From the NCBI GenBank assembly GCA_977006965.1, contig OZ345369.1:2232001-2296000 (forward strand): DNA of 64,000 bases, written 5' to 3'. Each line of letters opens with the position of its first letter. The stretch's first letter is position 1. Positions 43,044-53,690 of this stretch are shown here, piece by piece. The position numbers were made by a program, and so were the translations under genes. This stretch comes from Phymatolithon calcareum (lineage: Eukaryota; Rhodophyta; Florideophyceae; Hapalidiales). Under the pieces are notes generated by a model. The model did no database searches. It was not told where the DNA came from and saw only the letters and a program-made list of their open reading frames with translations.

Positions 43044-45362
43044 ATGGATGGCTCTGAAGAGCCCCCGCGCTCCTTCGTTGTGCAGGTTGGAACGGGTTCC
43101 ATCTCTATATCTTCATCAAAATCATTTTCGGATCCACCAGGCTCTAAACGGAAAGACCGGATGTGGCCTGGAAAAGCATTGGAGGATTGCTTGAGATCCT
43201 TGAGACTCCCTACAGTGGGAAGTCTTTCCTGCAAGAAAGACCGTCTAAAACGGTGTGCAGAAACACAATTTTCTGCGGACGGGACAGCTTCAGAAGAAGA
43301 TGTTCGCTCGTTACGAACTAAACAATTCGCTCTCAGAGAGTTGAAGAAGCGTGGCCGAAAAAGAAAGTCTCCAGACACACCAGACAGTGCAGACCATGAG
43401 CAAACTTGGGCTATCAGTAACCAGCCCATGGAAGGACATCAACCATCATTACCAGATTTAAATGAGACTTTGGTTACTCGAAATCCTTCGTCTCCAGAGA
43501 CACATGACAGTGGAGACCATGAGCAGACTCGAGGTATCAGCACCCAACAAATAGAAGGACATGAACCAGATTCAAATATGGCTTTGGTTACTCGGAGTCC
43601 TTCGCCAGAAGCCAGTGACTCTGATGACGAGAGTGGAACAGAGGATATCGTACTCGAACAGGGAGAGGAGGATGAAGATACAGACTCAGAGGAACACAGA
43701 GATGAGATTTTGACATTGCAATCAGCACTTGTAATCATTGGGGAGGAAATGACCGGCGTAAGGATACCACCCGCGAACTATATCGGCCCTAAGGAAGGAA
43801 GAATCATCGCTGAGCAGTTTTCCTCCCGAAGAAAACTGCACCCCATTGACATTTTTGAAATGGTCTTTACAGAGGATATTCTTGCGAGGATTCGGCGCGC
43901 TTCGAACAGATACGGACAGATCAAGAACGTTCGCCTACGTCTTGATGCAGAAAAAAGGCGCCTCAATGCCCTTGAAAACGGTGTGCCAAGCTCCAGGCTC
44001 CCAAAATGCTATCGGAGGTCGTTTCAGGAAATTAGCGCAAAAGAGCTGAGGGCGTACATCGGCATTCTGTTTTTTCTCGTCTAGTCAAGATTCCTGATAC
44101 CCAGAGATTGCTGATGGACGACAAGAATGGGCTCTATCGTAACGCTTTGTCAGCCTCAAGTGTAATGTCCAGAACACGATTTCATGAGATAACCCAGTGT
44201 TTGCACTTTGTTGATACTCCGCAAAAAGAAGACCCTCTCAGCAACATCCGATGGTTAGTCGATCAAGTGCAAATCAATTGGCAAAAACTGTACAGGTTGG
44301 GACGGAACATCTCATTTGACGAAATAATGGTCCCGTGCAAGGGAAGAATCTCCTTCAGACAGTATATGCCTATGAAGCCTGTCAAATATGGGATAAAAGT
44401 ATGGGGATTTTCATGTCCTGTCACGGGGTATACTTCTTTTATTGAGGTGTACACTGGAAAGAAGCAAGGTGTTTCGCAGCCCATCTCCCATACTGTGATT
44501 CAGGTGTTGGGTCCGTTTCTGGGAGCAGGAAGGACAGTGACGATGGACAACTACTTCACGAGCCTGGATCTAGCACAATTTTGCTCCTCAGAGACACTCG
44601 TATCGTTGGAACAATGAGGGTCAATAGAGTTCCAAAACTGCTTCGGCTGGATAAGCGTGCCGAAAAAGGTGCTATGATCGTCGGAAAGATACGGCAAGGA
44701 CCCATTGGAATAGTAAGATGGATGGACAAGAAGCCAGTGCATTTCATCACCACTGCTCATGACGATCTCAATGAAGTTGTTTTAGTTTCGCGAAGGCTAA
44801 ACGGAAAGGAAAGGTCTCAGCAAAACGTTTCTACTAATGATCAAGGGCAAAGAATTCGGAGACTTCCTCGCGTTTGTCTGGACTATAATGAGTGCATGGG
44901 CGGAGTTGATCTCGCAGATCAGCTTCGCTCGTACTATCATTACGAGAGGCGCAATCAGAAGTGGACAAATGCAATTTTCACTTTCTCTTGGAGCGAACTA
45001 TCGTGAACTGCTCTATTGCACTACCGTTCCACAAATCTGAGAAGCCTACACTTCTTGAGTTTCGGGAGAAAGTTGAGGCATCACTTTGTGACCTCAAGCT
45101 ACATCCGGGAGCCGGTTCACTGTCGTCCAAAAGGCCGCCTGTGCCAAACGAAAAAAATAGGAACATCGAAATGCAGGGCGTTCATCAGCTTGCCAAGGTT
45201 GATGACGTTGATGGATTACCCGTGCGGCCCTATTGTTCATTTCCTGGATGCAGATGCAGAACACGGTACGCATGCCTTGATTGTAGGATACCTTTACGTT
45301 TCGGGGATTTGGGAGCTGTTATAGCCTACATGCCGCGGAGGAAAGGCACTAGACACCAATAA
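43044..45362 (+). pseudogene. piggyBac transposase (DDE_Tnp_1_7) with three single-base frameshifts
   Basis: An acidic low-complexity N terminus (to about 43720) leads into the DDE_Tnp_1_7 domain. Catalytic Asp codons are at 44318 (SFDEIMVPCKGR), 44546 (VTMDNYFTS) and 44908 (MGGVDLADQLR). A Cys-rich C-terminal zinc-binding segment (CSFPGCRCRTRYACLDC) closes the protein at about 45300. Frames change at about 44072 (six-T run), 44578 (four-T run) and 44988 (short T run); at each point one added base lets the next frame continue. The enzyme would excise the element precisely at TTAA. The start ATG at 43044 has purine at -3; an upstream in-frame ATG exists at 43014. Confidence 0.92.
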
Positions 45363-45464
45363 AGACCCAGACTATGGAATTGTTTCTACCTCTGATTTGT
45401 CAGGAGTGCACAGTATCGCATTGTCCACTATCTAAGACTCATGGAAGTTGGAATCTTGCCAGTT

Positions 45465-45923
45465 TTACGCTCGTAGAGCACTACTGATCTCCGGTGATAT
45501 CCTGTTGCGCGATCCTTCATCTACACGGCGAGAATAACCCATGCGACGAGCTAGTATGTACCGCCAATGACAGCGGTACACATCAGAACTGTACCTTCCA
45601 GTCGAATTCATGGAGCTCTCTCTCCAGACCACCTTCTGCGATACGTATTCCTCTGCTCCATGATACGACTCTAGTTTTTCTGGGTTGAGAAGTGTCAAGA
45701 TCAAAACAAAGTCCTCAATTGATCCTCCCATTCCTCCATCTGCGACTGCCTTCATAATATACATTCCTATCTGCATGGCGACCGATCGTGAATGCTCTGT
45801 TTTGAAGGCACTAAGAGCATACATGGCTCTCTCGTGGTCTGCCAAAGCTCCTCTCATCATGAAAACACATTTCCCATCTGGGCCGCAATGACTTATAGTC
45901 AGATCGTAGCTCATTAGGTACAC
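45465..45923 (-). CDS. Unassigned 152-codon ORF inside the piggyBac element
   Basis: Uninterrupted frame on the strand opposite the transposase, between its stop and the right terminal repeat. Composition is protein-like: two Cys near the N terminus, an EHSRSVAMQIGMYIMKA helix and an Arg-rich C-terminal half. No family was recognised and no second protein is known to be general in piggyBac. It could be cargo, a captured host exon, or a chance frame. Confidence 0.4.
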   Translation of the reverse strand: MYLMSYDLTISHCGPDGKCVFMMRGALADHERAMYALSAFKTEHSRSVAMQIGMYIMKAVADGGMGGSIEDFVLILTLLNPEKLESYHGAEEYVSQKVVWRESSMNSTGRYSSDVYRCHWRYILARRMGYSRRVDEGSRNRISPEISSALRA

Positions 45924-46359
45924 AGATGAAGCGCAAAGGACACGCAGGCCGAAAAGCTCAGTTTAGGGGCCAAATTCGAATGTTTTGCTCGATGTAGAAC
46001 TGCCCGTATCTTTTTTCAGCCGATTTTGTGAAAACGAAAAAACGGATCCAGGTACTGTGCTTAAGAAGACATCCACCTTGAAATAATATCCGAACGCGCA
46101 ACTGCTAACTGTCTAGATCATCTGAACGATTAGGCATAATTGGACACGAAAATCGCGGCTTTGCTTGTAGCTTCGCGTACCCTCCGCGAACTCACTCCAA
46201 ACTTGTTCAGTACGAGCGCATACACATGGGGAAGGACAGGAAATACTCTATGACGTGTTTTGATACGCGTGGGCCTCGCAAAAGAATTATTTTACTGTGT
46301 CCCAATAAACCTCAATTGTAGCAGTACGAGAGGGTTAACTTTCTCCTGCCAAATATTCT

Positions 46360-47055
46360 CAATGACTGCGTTCGAAAATTTAGCTAGGCATAAGTTTCAG
46401 GAAAGATTCGCAAAAGTTTCCGGGCAGAAAATCGAGTTATGGAACTCAAGGCACGTAACTTTGAAGCATACTGCTTGCAGAGGAAGGCCCACTTACAAAT
46501 GCATTTTTTCAAAAATTTAACAAAATATATGTTCTCAGGTAGCTCCAAATCTATACTCAGAAACTAGTTTTGAGGAGAGGTTCACACACTTATGCAGATA
46601 TCGAAATTTCCCGCACCCCCCTGAGGAGAATGAAAATATTGGTAAAGTCTATTGTCCCTCTCAAATTGGTGATGACCTCAATACTTCTTCCAACGACCTT
46701 GTAACTTCTTCGACAAATGCACCGGGCACTTCAGAGTCGGACGAAGAATTTTAAGTCACGCATGTGTCTCTCAGATCATCCGAGACAGATGATGACACTA
46801 TTCACATACCTCTCGACGCGTATTTGTCACTTGGTGAGGGTAACAGATAAAAATTTCGACATCGTCTTCCCACAGTCGCACTTAGGAACCAGGTTTTCGT
46901 TTTCAGACGATGCATCCTGAGGAGCTCTGTACCTGCTACGTTGTACCGAATTGATAATGCTTTATCATCTTTTGAAGCTCTGTCTGTGGCACTAATTGAA
47001 TTAGGGAAGTACCTCACACATCTGGTCAGCCCGCAGGACGTTCCTGCGCAGTGAG
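46360..47055 (+). pseudogene. Possible decayed gene with an intron-like junction
   Basis: A short frame 46362-46519 (MTAFENLARHKFQERF) is followed by TATGTTCTCAG at about 46530-46540, a good 3' splice site, after which a frame reads for about 170 codons with only two stops (46754 and 46849). It includes PPEENENIGKVYCPSQIGDD and ends FEALSVALIELGKYLTHLV. Low complexity is absent. No family was recognised. The start of any such gene would lie left of the piggyBac insertion. Confidence 0.35.
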
Positions 47056-48009
47056 TGATCCTAAACGCTTGCCGTGCAAACATTGCGCTAATATCGTGAT
47101 TCGCGCTACAAAGAGCTTAAATATCGAATGCCCTTTGCCGCCCAGCTTGCCTCTAGCTTTGGAGTATATTGTCTACATCAAATAGATGGAGCACCGGATG
47201 AGATTTCGTATGCTTCTGCCGTGCGAAAAGCCGCTATTAGAAAGGGGTACTTCATTGACGACGCACATCAAATCCGCTTAAACTGCGACCTGAAATTCTC
47301 TTACGAGTCATTGGAGGAAACTAATCAGTATAACGAGAAGTATGAGTCGATTACATGAAATAAATCCTCCCAATTCGGGTCAGAAGATCCATTTAGGAGT
47401 GGTGAATTTTTTCCTGGGCGTCAGCTTTGCAGACCTCCAGTGTACTCTCTAAATGCGGATGCTCATCCTGATACAGCCACCGAATGTTGATCAAAAAACT
47501 TCAAGCACTCAAAATCTTACTCGACTAGACACTTCTCTGTTCATTTTGTTTGTTGTAGCCCGAAACTTCTAGGGGTTTCAGTGAGTCAGACTAGCGAAAG
47601 CTTATAGACAGCGCTGTCTGTTCTAATCAGTCGCTTCGAAAAGCAGCTGCATACCGTCTACTATGACAACGCATGTACTCTCTCCAAGTCCATAATCTTA
47701 AGATCTCCGTCGGCGCTTAAGGATTACCGGCTGTGCTGCGGCAGATTTATATATACCAACTTTAATAAATTATTAGATATCACCTACGTCATCTCACAGT
47801 TTGGAAAGCTTGGCTTTGCTTGTTATCAGGCTGATATTAGTATACGTTATCTCGCTTTATGGGGAAAGTTTGGCTAAATCGATTATCGGGGAACGTCATC
47901 TACCAAGACTGAACTAGTATACCTGCTGATATATCCAACCAAGACGAGTTCGCTCGCATGACGGATAATTCATAAGTGTAAAGTGACCAAATCTCGCAGA
48001 CCGTGTACA
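47056..48009. other. Interval without recognised gene
   Basis: An open frame at 47128-47358 (76 codons) has protein-like composition but no recognised family. The remainder is AT-rich. Confidence 0.45.
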
Positions 48010-48770
48010 TTTTCAAAGTACTGAAAATATAGAACGCTTTCAATTGATACAAAGTCAGAACGCCGTACTCATCGCACCATTAAAAGCAGCAACGCCGGAT
48101 GACGGACATCTTGACTAACAGCTATACCCATATGGCGAACTGGTCTGTCACTTTAGGTATCTAGAAGACAGAGCGCCCCCCCCCCGAAATAGGACAAATA
48201 ACTGGATCTCTTGGGAGATAGCCACACGAACGGACAGCTCACCATTGAAAAGGAGCTCTCGATTACCTTCTGCCCACGCCGCACTATGGCACTACATACG
48301 GAAAAGAAGAATAGCTGAAAGGATACTGCGATAGCGACTACGCAGGATGCATCTTCAAGAGAGGATCAACAGCGGTGTATATTCTCACCTAGAACGGCGG
48401 TTCAGTGGCATAGCAACCCAAGCGGCGAAAATGAGTGGCAGGCTCGACATTTGAAGCCATTTACATAGCAGTATACCACGCAGCAAGACAAAACAGAATT
48501 TTGCGCCAGCTGTTAACCGACGTCGGGCAAATGCAGCAAACAGAAACGCCATTGTTCATTGACAACGCAGGAGCAATCGCCACTGCAAGGATACCGCACT
48601 CGACACCCGAGTTCAAACATCTCGAAGTATAATACCATTACCTTCACGAGCAAATACTGGACAGGCAAATCAAAGCTGTCAAACCCGTCCGTTTTCTGAA
48701 CATGCCGCTTATCCATTCGAAGTTCCTGGAATACGTCACAACCCTGAACCTAAACGCTACGTAATACCTG
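48010..48770 (+). mobile_element. Ty1/copia remnant, RT tail and RNase H
   Basis: Across frames the plus strand shows the YPYGELVCHFRYLEDR segment (equivalent of the YRELVGSLMYLA block), then a GYCDSDYAGC RNase H start at about 48330, TFEAIYIAVYHAARQNRIL and PLFIDNAGAIATARIPHS (Asp-Asn catalytic region) and YHYLHEQIL to about 48660. Stops and frame changes are frequent. This is an old copia copy, not related in wording to the intact one at 8839-14716. LTRs were not found. Confidence 0.85.
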
Positions 48771-51395
48771 CGTGCGGCGACTGTTGAATGACACATACAT
48801 TTTTACATTCAGGAATTATGAATCCTTCGATGTATGACACGCGTGTCTGGAAGCCATGTACATTGAGAAAGCTTCCTCTTTCACGACCGTAAACGGTAAG
48901 CAGCACGATTATCCTGGGATAGAATCGCGGACAAGCAGCGTCACAAGTTTGCAATAGGATTCATCGGTGTAAGGCATACGGTAGTTCCGTTTCTCAGCCT
49001 TTGCAATTACTATCCTAAACGCAACACCTCTGGTTCTCAGCTGTGCATCTCGCCTTTTGTCGCCACTCTGTGGGGTATACTTTGATGTGAGTTTCCCACG
49101 TCGCCATGGGCGTCCTATTCCCCACCGAATTCTCTGAGTACGTTTTTGCGGCGCCCTACGAGATGCCACTTTCTAGAAAAAATGGGAACAGCCTTCCAGA
49201 AGGCATACGAAAAGTACGGCGAAACTCGAAACACGCTCATTCTTGACTTATTACCACACGGCGAGGCGCACGCACAGAAATGGATGAACGACATTCTTCC
49301 GCAGGTGCTGAACACACGTCTCATCTGCCACGATATCGTCACGTCTCTCCTCACTCTTTGAGGTTTGCGCAGACATTTTTGAGTGGCTCCGCGCTGGCTG
49401 TGAAGACGGGATCCAGAAATTGTAATTATCGTCGCATGCAACAAACCAAAGCCGCATTTCCGACCCTTGACTACGTCGCTCCCCCGTTGCTTCCTATCTC
49501 CCCCATATAGTCAGGTTCGAAAACAGCATGAGGGATCTCGATTTCAGGAAGCTCGCGCGCAGTGGCCACATTGTCCCGGAGAATCTATTGACGGCCGACA
49601 CTTATCTCCTGCATTTGTACCAGTACCTGCGCTTTTTCACCATTTTGCGCATCAACAAGTGTGTTCACGCCGGTACACATCCGCGCCTAAGAAATCAAGA
49701 CAGAACGGGGACACGGTTGGCGCGGCGGAGTTCATGCATCACCGGCTAGCGAGAGCGGCAACGCTCGGCCAAAACAGCCGTTATTCCCAATCCGCCCAGC
49801 TCCTCGGTCTGGAATCATCAACATGCCTTGCCCCTTGTGTTAACGACCAACCTTGCATACGCCGAGTTTCGAAGGTCATCTTCCGTCGGGGAGATTCCCT
49901 TTCCCGATTTTTCTGTCAACTTGTGTAGTAGTATGATTTGTTTTGTTCCCGCGTTTTCTTGTATTTCAATTTCATTGCATTCATGGCAATTGCCAAGCGG
50001 TAATTACCCTAGCCTAGATTCCGGCCAACGCCGCTAATGCAGAGCTGTCCTTCAACAGCTGGATCTGCGATGGCTAAAAATAAAAGCTTGAGTGCACCTT
50101 CCCATGCGGGAAGGGGGTATCATAACCATTCTGGTGCCCAATTTGTCGCCGGCGAGACATACGCGGACGCGAGCCCAGGCGGGAGTACGAATGAAGTGCT
50201 TTCCAATATGTCGACCTCTGACTATCGTCGAAAATTGCGCAAAAGGCGTGGTTACACTCAACGATGTCCCGTGGAAACCTGTGGTGAAGGTCTATCATGC
50301 CGCGTACGCAGATCATCCAGGGCATTGCAGTACAACTTCGGCTAAGGACATCTCTGTTGCAGCTATGCTCGACGCAGGCTTTACCAGTATCGTTCTCAGC
50401 TTTGAGAACGAATTGTTTGGCACGGGCGAGACCGAACAGCTGCGCGCTTCATGAATTCATCGCCTCGTGTCGGCTTGTAGAACATTGAAATCGCAGCAGG
50501 GGTAACCAGGTAGCTTACGTTCGAAGAGAGTTTTGCCGTCGATATATTCTTGGATGATGCTCCACTGTTTGACGATATTGCGGAGTGCGAGTTTAGCGAT
50601 CGCGCGCTGCTGGAGTGAGTTCGCATGCTCTGTCCCGATCGAGGCAGTGAGTAGGTCGAGTCGCAGCCGATTCATAACTCGTGGAAGACCTTTGTTACAA
50701 CGCGCCAAATGGATCTCCCCCTATTTATCGTGCGATGCACTTGCAGCACGTGAAGGGTCTCTCTGCCGACTTTTTGTGCGAAATGCGCAAGAGGTATGAA
50801 GAACGTGAGCGCCAAGGAAATATTCAGCGCGACAGAACCACACGCACTGCCGCTGTATTGCACCAACTTCTCGGACGCAACGTGAATCGCGATACTGTGG
50901 ATGCATTTTTGGAGGTCTTCAAAGACTATGCGGGGGCTGATGAAGCTGAGTCTCCCACAGGCAAGTCGCTTACTCTCAAAACTGGGTCTCATACATGTCC
51001 TCTCAGCCGGAACGTCAACACCCACGCACTATCACTTCTAGGCCAACACCCTCCGCATCCAGGCACGCAGACGAAATGCAGTTGCTTCCAATGAAGCACG
51101 ACGCTCCCGGTTAGTCAAACACTCTCAACCAAAACGCCATCCATCAATCTACGCGTTCTTGCGACCTAACTACTCTTCTACGCCCCAAAACCGCCTTAAG
51201 TATTTTCTTAGGCGAAGACGTAGCACACTTACCACCTTGTAGAAATTCGTTTCTTTACAACTGAAGTTATGGTAAAGCGCGAGGTACGAGCCAAGGATTA
51301 TTGCTGTCTTGGAAATTTCCCATATTTTGACGCTCACTTCTATCTGTGGGGCACTGGCGTGCCTACTTCGTCCACTTTACTCCCAATGATCGAGA
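48771..51395. other. Interval with unassigned frames, possibly decayed host sequence
   Basis: Higher G+C than the flanking AT-rich intervals. Plus frames at 49146-49361 and 50681-51094 (MHLQHVKGLSADFLCEMRKR ... DTVDAFLEVFKDY) have protein-like helical composition. They precede the phosphatase pseudogene in the same orientation and may be N-terminal parts of it or another decayed gene. No family recognised. Confidence 0.4.
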
Positions 51396-51399
51396 CGAG

Positions 51400-52690
51400 A
51401 TCTGGTCCTCTTGGTGCCATGCGGAGACTTTTCTATTGACACGATCGGGGAACCAAACCAACGAGCGTCATTGCGGTATCCGGGATCGGCAGAAATTAGT
51501 GCAGAATGGACAAGGAATTTTGTGCAACGCCTGCACACCAAGCTCATTCGAGAAACCAGAATTCCTCGCAACGTCTGTTTTCTACTGTACCCTGGAGACG
51601 CAAAGAGGCGTTGAAAGATGCCAGCGATGTACTGTAAAGCGAAAAAACATTGCGAGTATGTTTGCCGGCGCGACCGCGGTGGTGCACTTTGTGGGCGACT
51701 TGCACAGTCACGTTCATGATTTGGTGGCCATTATCAACAGGCTCGGATGGCCGGGCGATGGACGGCATTACATTTTCGACATAGACCTTGCAGACAGAGG
51801 CCATGAGGCTGCGAAGCTCTCCTCTGGCTGTTTGCGAAGAAGCTGACGTGGCTCGAACACGTGGTTCTGCTCAGGGGCAACCACGAGTTGCGCGAACTAA
51901 TGGTGCGGTATTGGTGCAAAGCGGAAGTGCCTACGAAGTACGGTGTGGACCTATGGGACCAGTTTTTACAGTCGGTGGGATGGTGCCCGCTCATTGCACT
52001 GGTGTCCACTGTCCTGTGACATAGGAGCGAGCAGGGACCGGTGTAGGCCCAAAGCTCTAGATCCAGCAGCCGCAGTACTGAAGAGGTACAGAAGAACGTT
52101 TGGGAAATTCCTTTTCGTACGGGCGAGAGTACAGTGATGGTGGTCCACTGTGGAATATTTCCTTCCGCACGTATGGGCGTTACCTACGCGGAAACTATGT
52201 TCCAGAATAGCGTCTGGCGGGTTCGCTGCAAGAAATTATTAGCATAGTTCGGAACTGGCATCCATATGGATGTATCAACACGAACCGCGTTGTTTGGGCG
52301 GATCCAGCGATGGAAGTGGCTGACTTTGCGCCAAATCCAAATCGCTGTAACGGGAGGTTGTGTCTAAAGTACGGTCCAAGTGCAGATGAGCGATTATTGG
52401 AGGAGAATAAACTGCACGGTATTATTCGAGGGCATGCAACCCGGCCTCGCGCAAGAGTGAAGGTACTGAGCTGCCTGATCTCGATAACAGTTGGGCAATT
52501 GACATGAAATTTGAAAACAGTCGCTTTCACTACACGGTTTTCTCTGCGAGTAATTATCCTGTGTACGCGCCACTGGATAATAGAGCAGGTATCGCAAGCA
52601 TATGCGGAGGTCTGGGATAATCACTGTCGAGAAGATAAGAAACAACGGGTCTCAGGTGGTTCCGTCTCACAAACTCCCGCCTGTTTCTCA
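51400..52690 (+). pseudogene. PPP-family Ser/Thr protein phosphatase pseudogene
   Basis: The plus strand carries all three PPP signatures across frames: VVHFVGDLHSHVHDL at 51681-51725 (normally GDxHGQ; here Ser for Gly), IFDIDLADRGHE at about 51774-51810 (normally GDxVDRG; here Asp-Ile-Asp-Leu-Ala-Asp-Arg-Gly), and VVLLRGNHELREL at about 51861-51900. Further on GIIRGHATRPR (51...52 kb: about 52422-52450) matches the RAH/RGH block and SASNYPVYAPLDNRAG (52548-52590) the C-terminal FSAxNY block. At least three frame changes and several stops break it. The enzyme family removes phosphate from Ser/Thr using a two-metal centre. Probably a host gene copy, or a transposon-captured one. Confidence 0.85.
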
Positions 52691-53049
52691 TAACGAGACA
52701 GCAAATTCGGAGACAGAGTAACTGGCTCTGGATGAGCGCCACACACACGAGCGCCGATGACCAGATTCGGAATGTTATAAATACGACAGCACACGAGCAC
52801 AACATTGAGCCGGAAGGCAGTCGAAAGGAACATCAACAAGTTTTTGTCTGCTCAGTGATCCTTCGGGAGCGCACGGAGAGAAGTGGCCGGTGCAGGCGTC
52901 GCGCCATTCCCGGTCCCCGTTTGGGAAAAAATGGTCATAACGGATCACTGAGACTAACCGGTGTGACGGCATTCTTGAACATCACGTAGACCTTCCGCGA
53001 GATTCTACAAAGCTGAGCGCGCGAAGGGCCCAATGATGATAATTGCTTT

Positions 53050-53690
53050 ATTCCCCTAAGAGGTTAGCACGTCTAGAAGGCTTCATGCGACTCCACTTGC
53101 TGTGGTCGGAAGCGTCTTAGACGGACGATTCGAAACTTTGGTTTGGGATATCGCCAAGGAGAGAAGCATAGGTTCTGCGTACGCATTGTAGCAGTATCCT
53201 GCGGACGAGCCTGTTCTCACCCATGCGTAGAACATGGCCTAGCCATCCCCAGCAACGGTCCTTAATCCATTGTATCACCCTCAGTGAGGGCTCTCTTGCT
53301 TCTTCGGCTATCGTCCTTTTCGTCATCACGGCCAGCATCTTCGATACGGTACCATTCAGTTTTTTCAGGATTGGTGTCGTTAGATTCCAGGATTCACATC
53401 CGTATATCAAAGTCGATACGACCGAGGCTCTCTAGAGGCGTAAGCGAAGCGGGAGCGGTAGCGCCGTCTTCGTGAGTAGTCTATAGAGGCTTTTGAATTG
53501 TGATTTGGAAAGTTCGATACGATAGGTAGTCGGCGTCATAGGTTCTGCTGCCCCTGACTGCATGGTGCCCAAGTACTTAAAATCTTGAGTGCATCGCTTG
53601 AGAGCGCTTCTTGGCGTCTTCTCCGTCTGCACCTCTCCTTGGTGGAGAGGCCGTCCGCAGCGACCGGGCGGCTTGCAGACACGCAATGCT
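53050..53690 (-). mobile_element. Non-LTR retrotransposon remnant, C-terminal RT part
   Basis: 53686-53432 reads DFKYLGTMQSGAAE and ELSKSQFKSLYRLL; the next frame (53410-53117) continues with IYGCESWNLTTPILKKLNG, MTKRTIAEEAREPS, and WGWLGHVLRMGENRLVRRI. This is the familiar C-terminal end of endonuclease-RT polyproteins. It is a fourth or fifth LINE lineage in the window, 5' truncated. A frame change lies near 53420. Confidence 0.88.

Larger units (their letters stand above)
42657..46334 (+). mobile_element. piggyBac transposon, complete ends
   Basis: Left end CCCTCTCGTACTGCAC after TTAA at 42653-42656; right end GCAGTACGAGAGGG before TTAA at 46335-46338. The 14 bp terminal inverted repeats are exact and the TTAA duplication is the piggyBac hallmark. 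The 3678 bp interior encodes a piggyBac transposase on the plus strand and an unassigned 152-codon frame on the minus strand. Confidence 0.95.
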
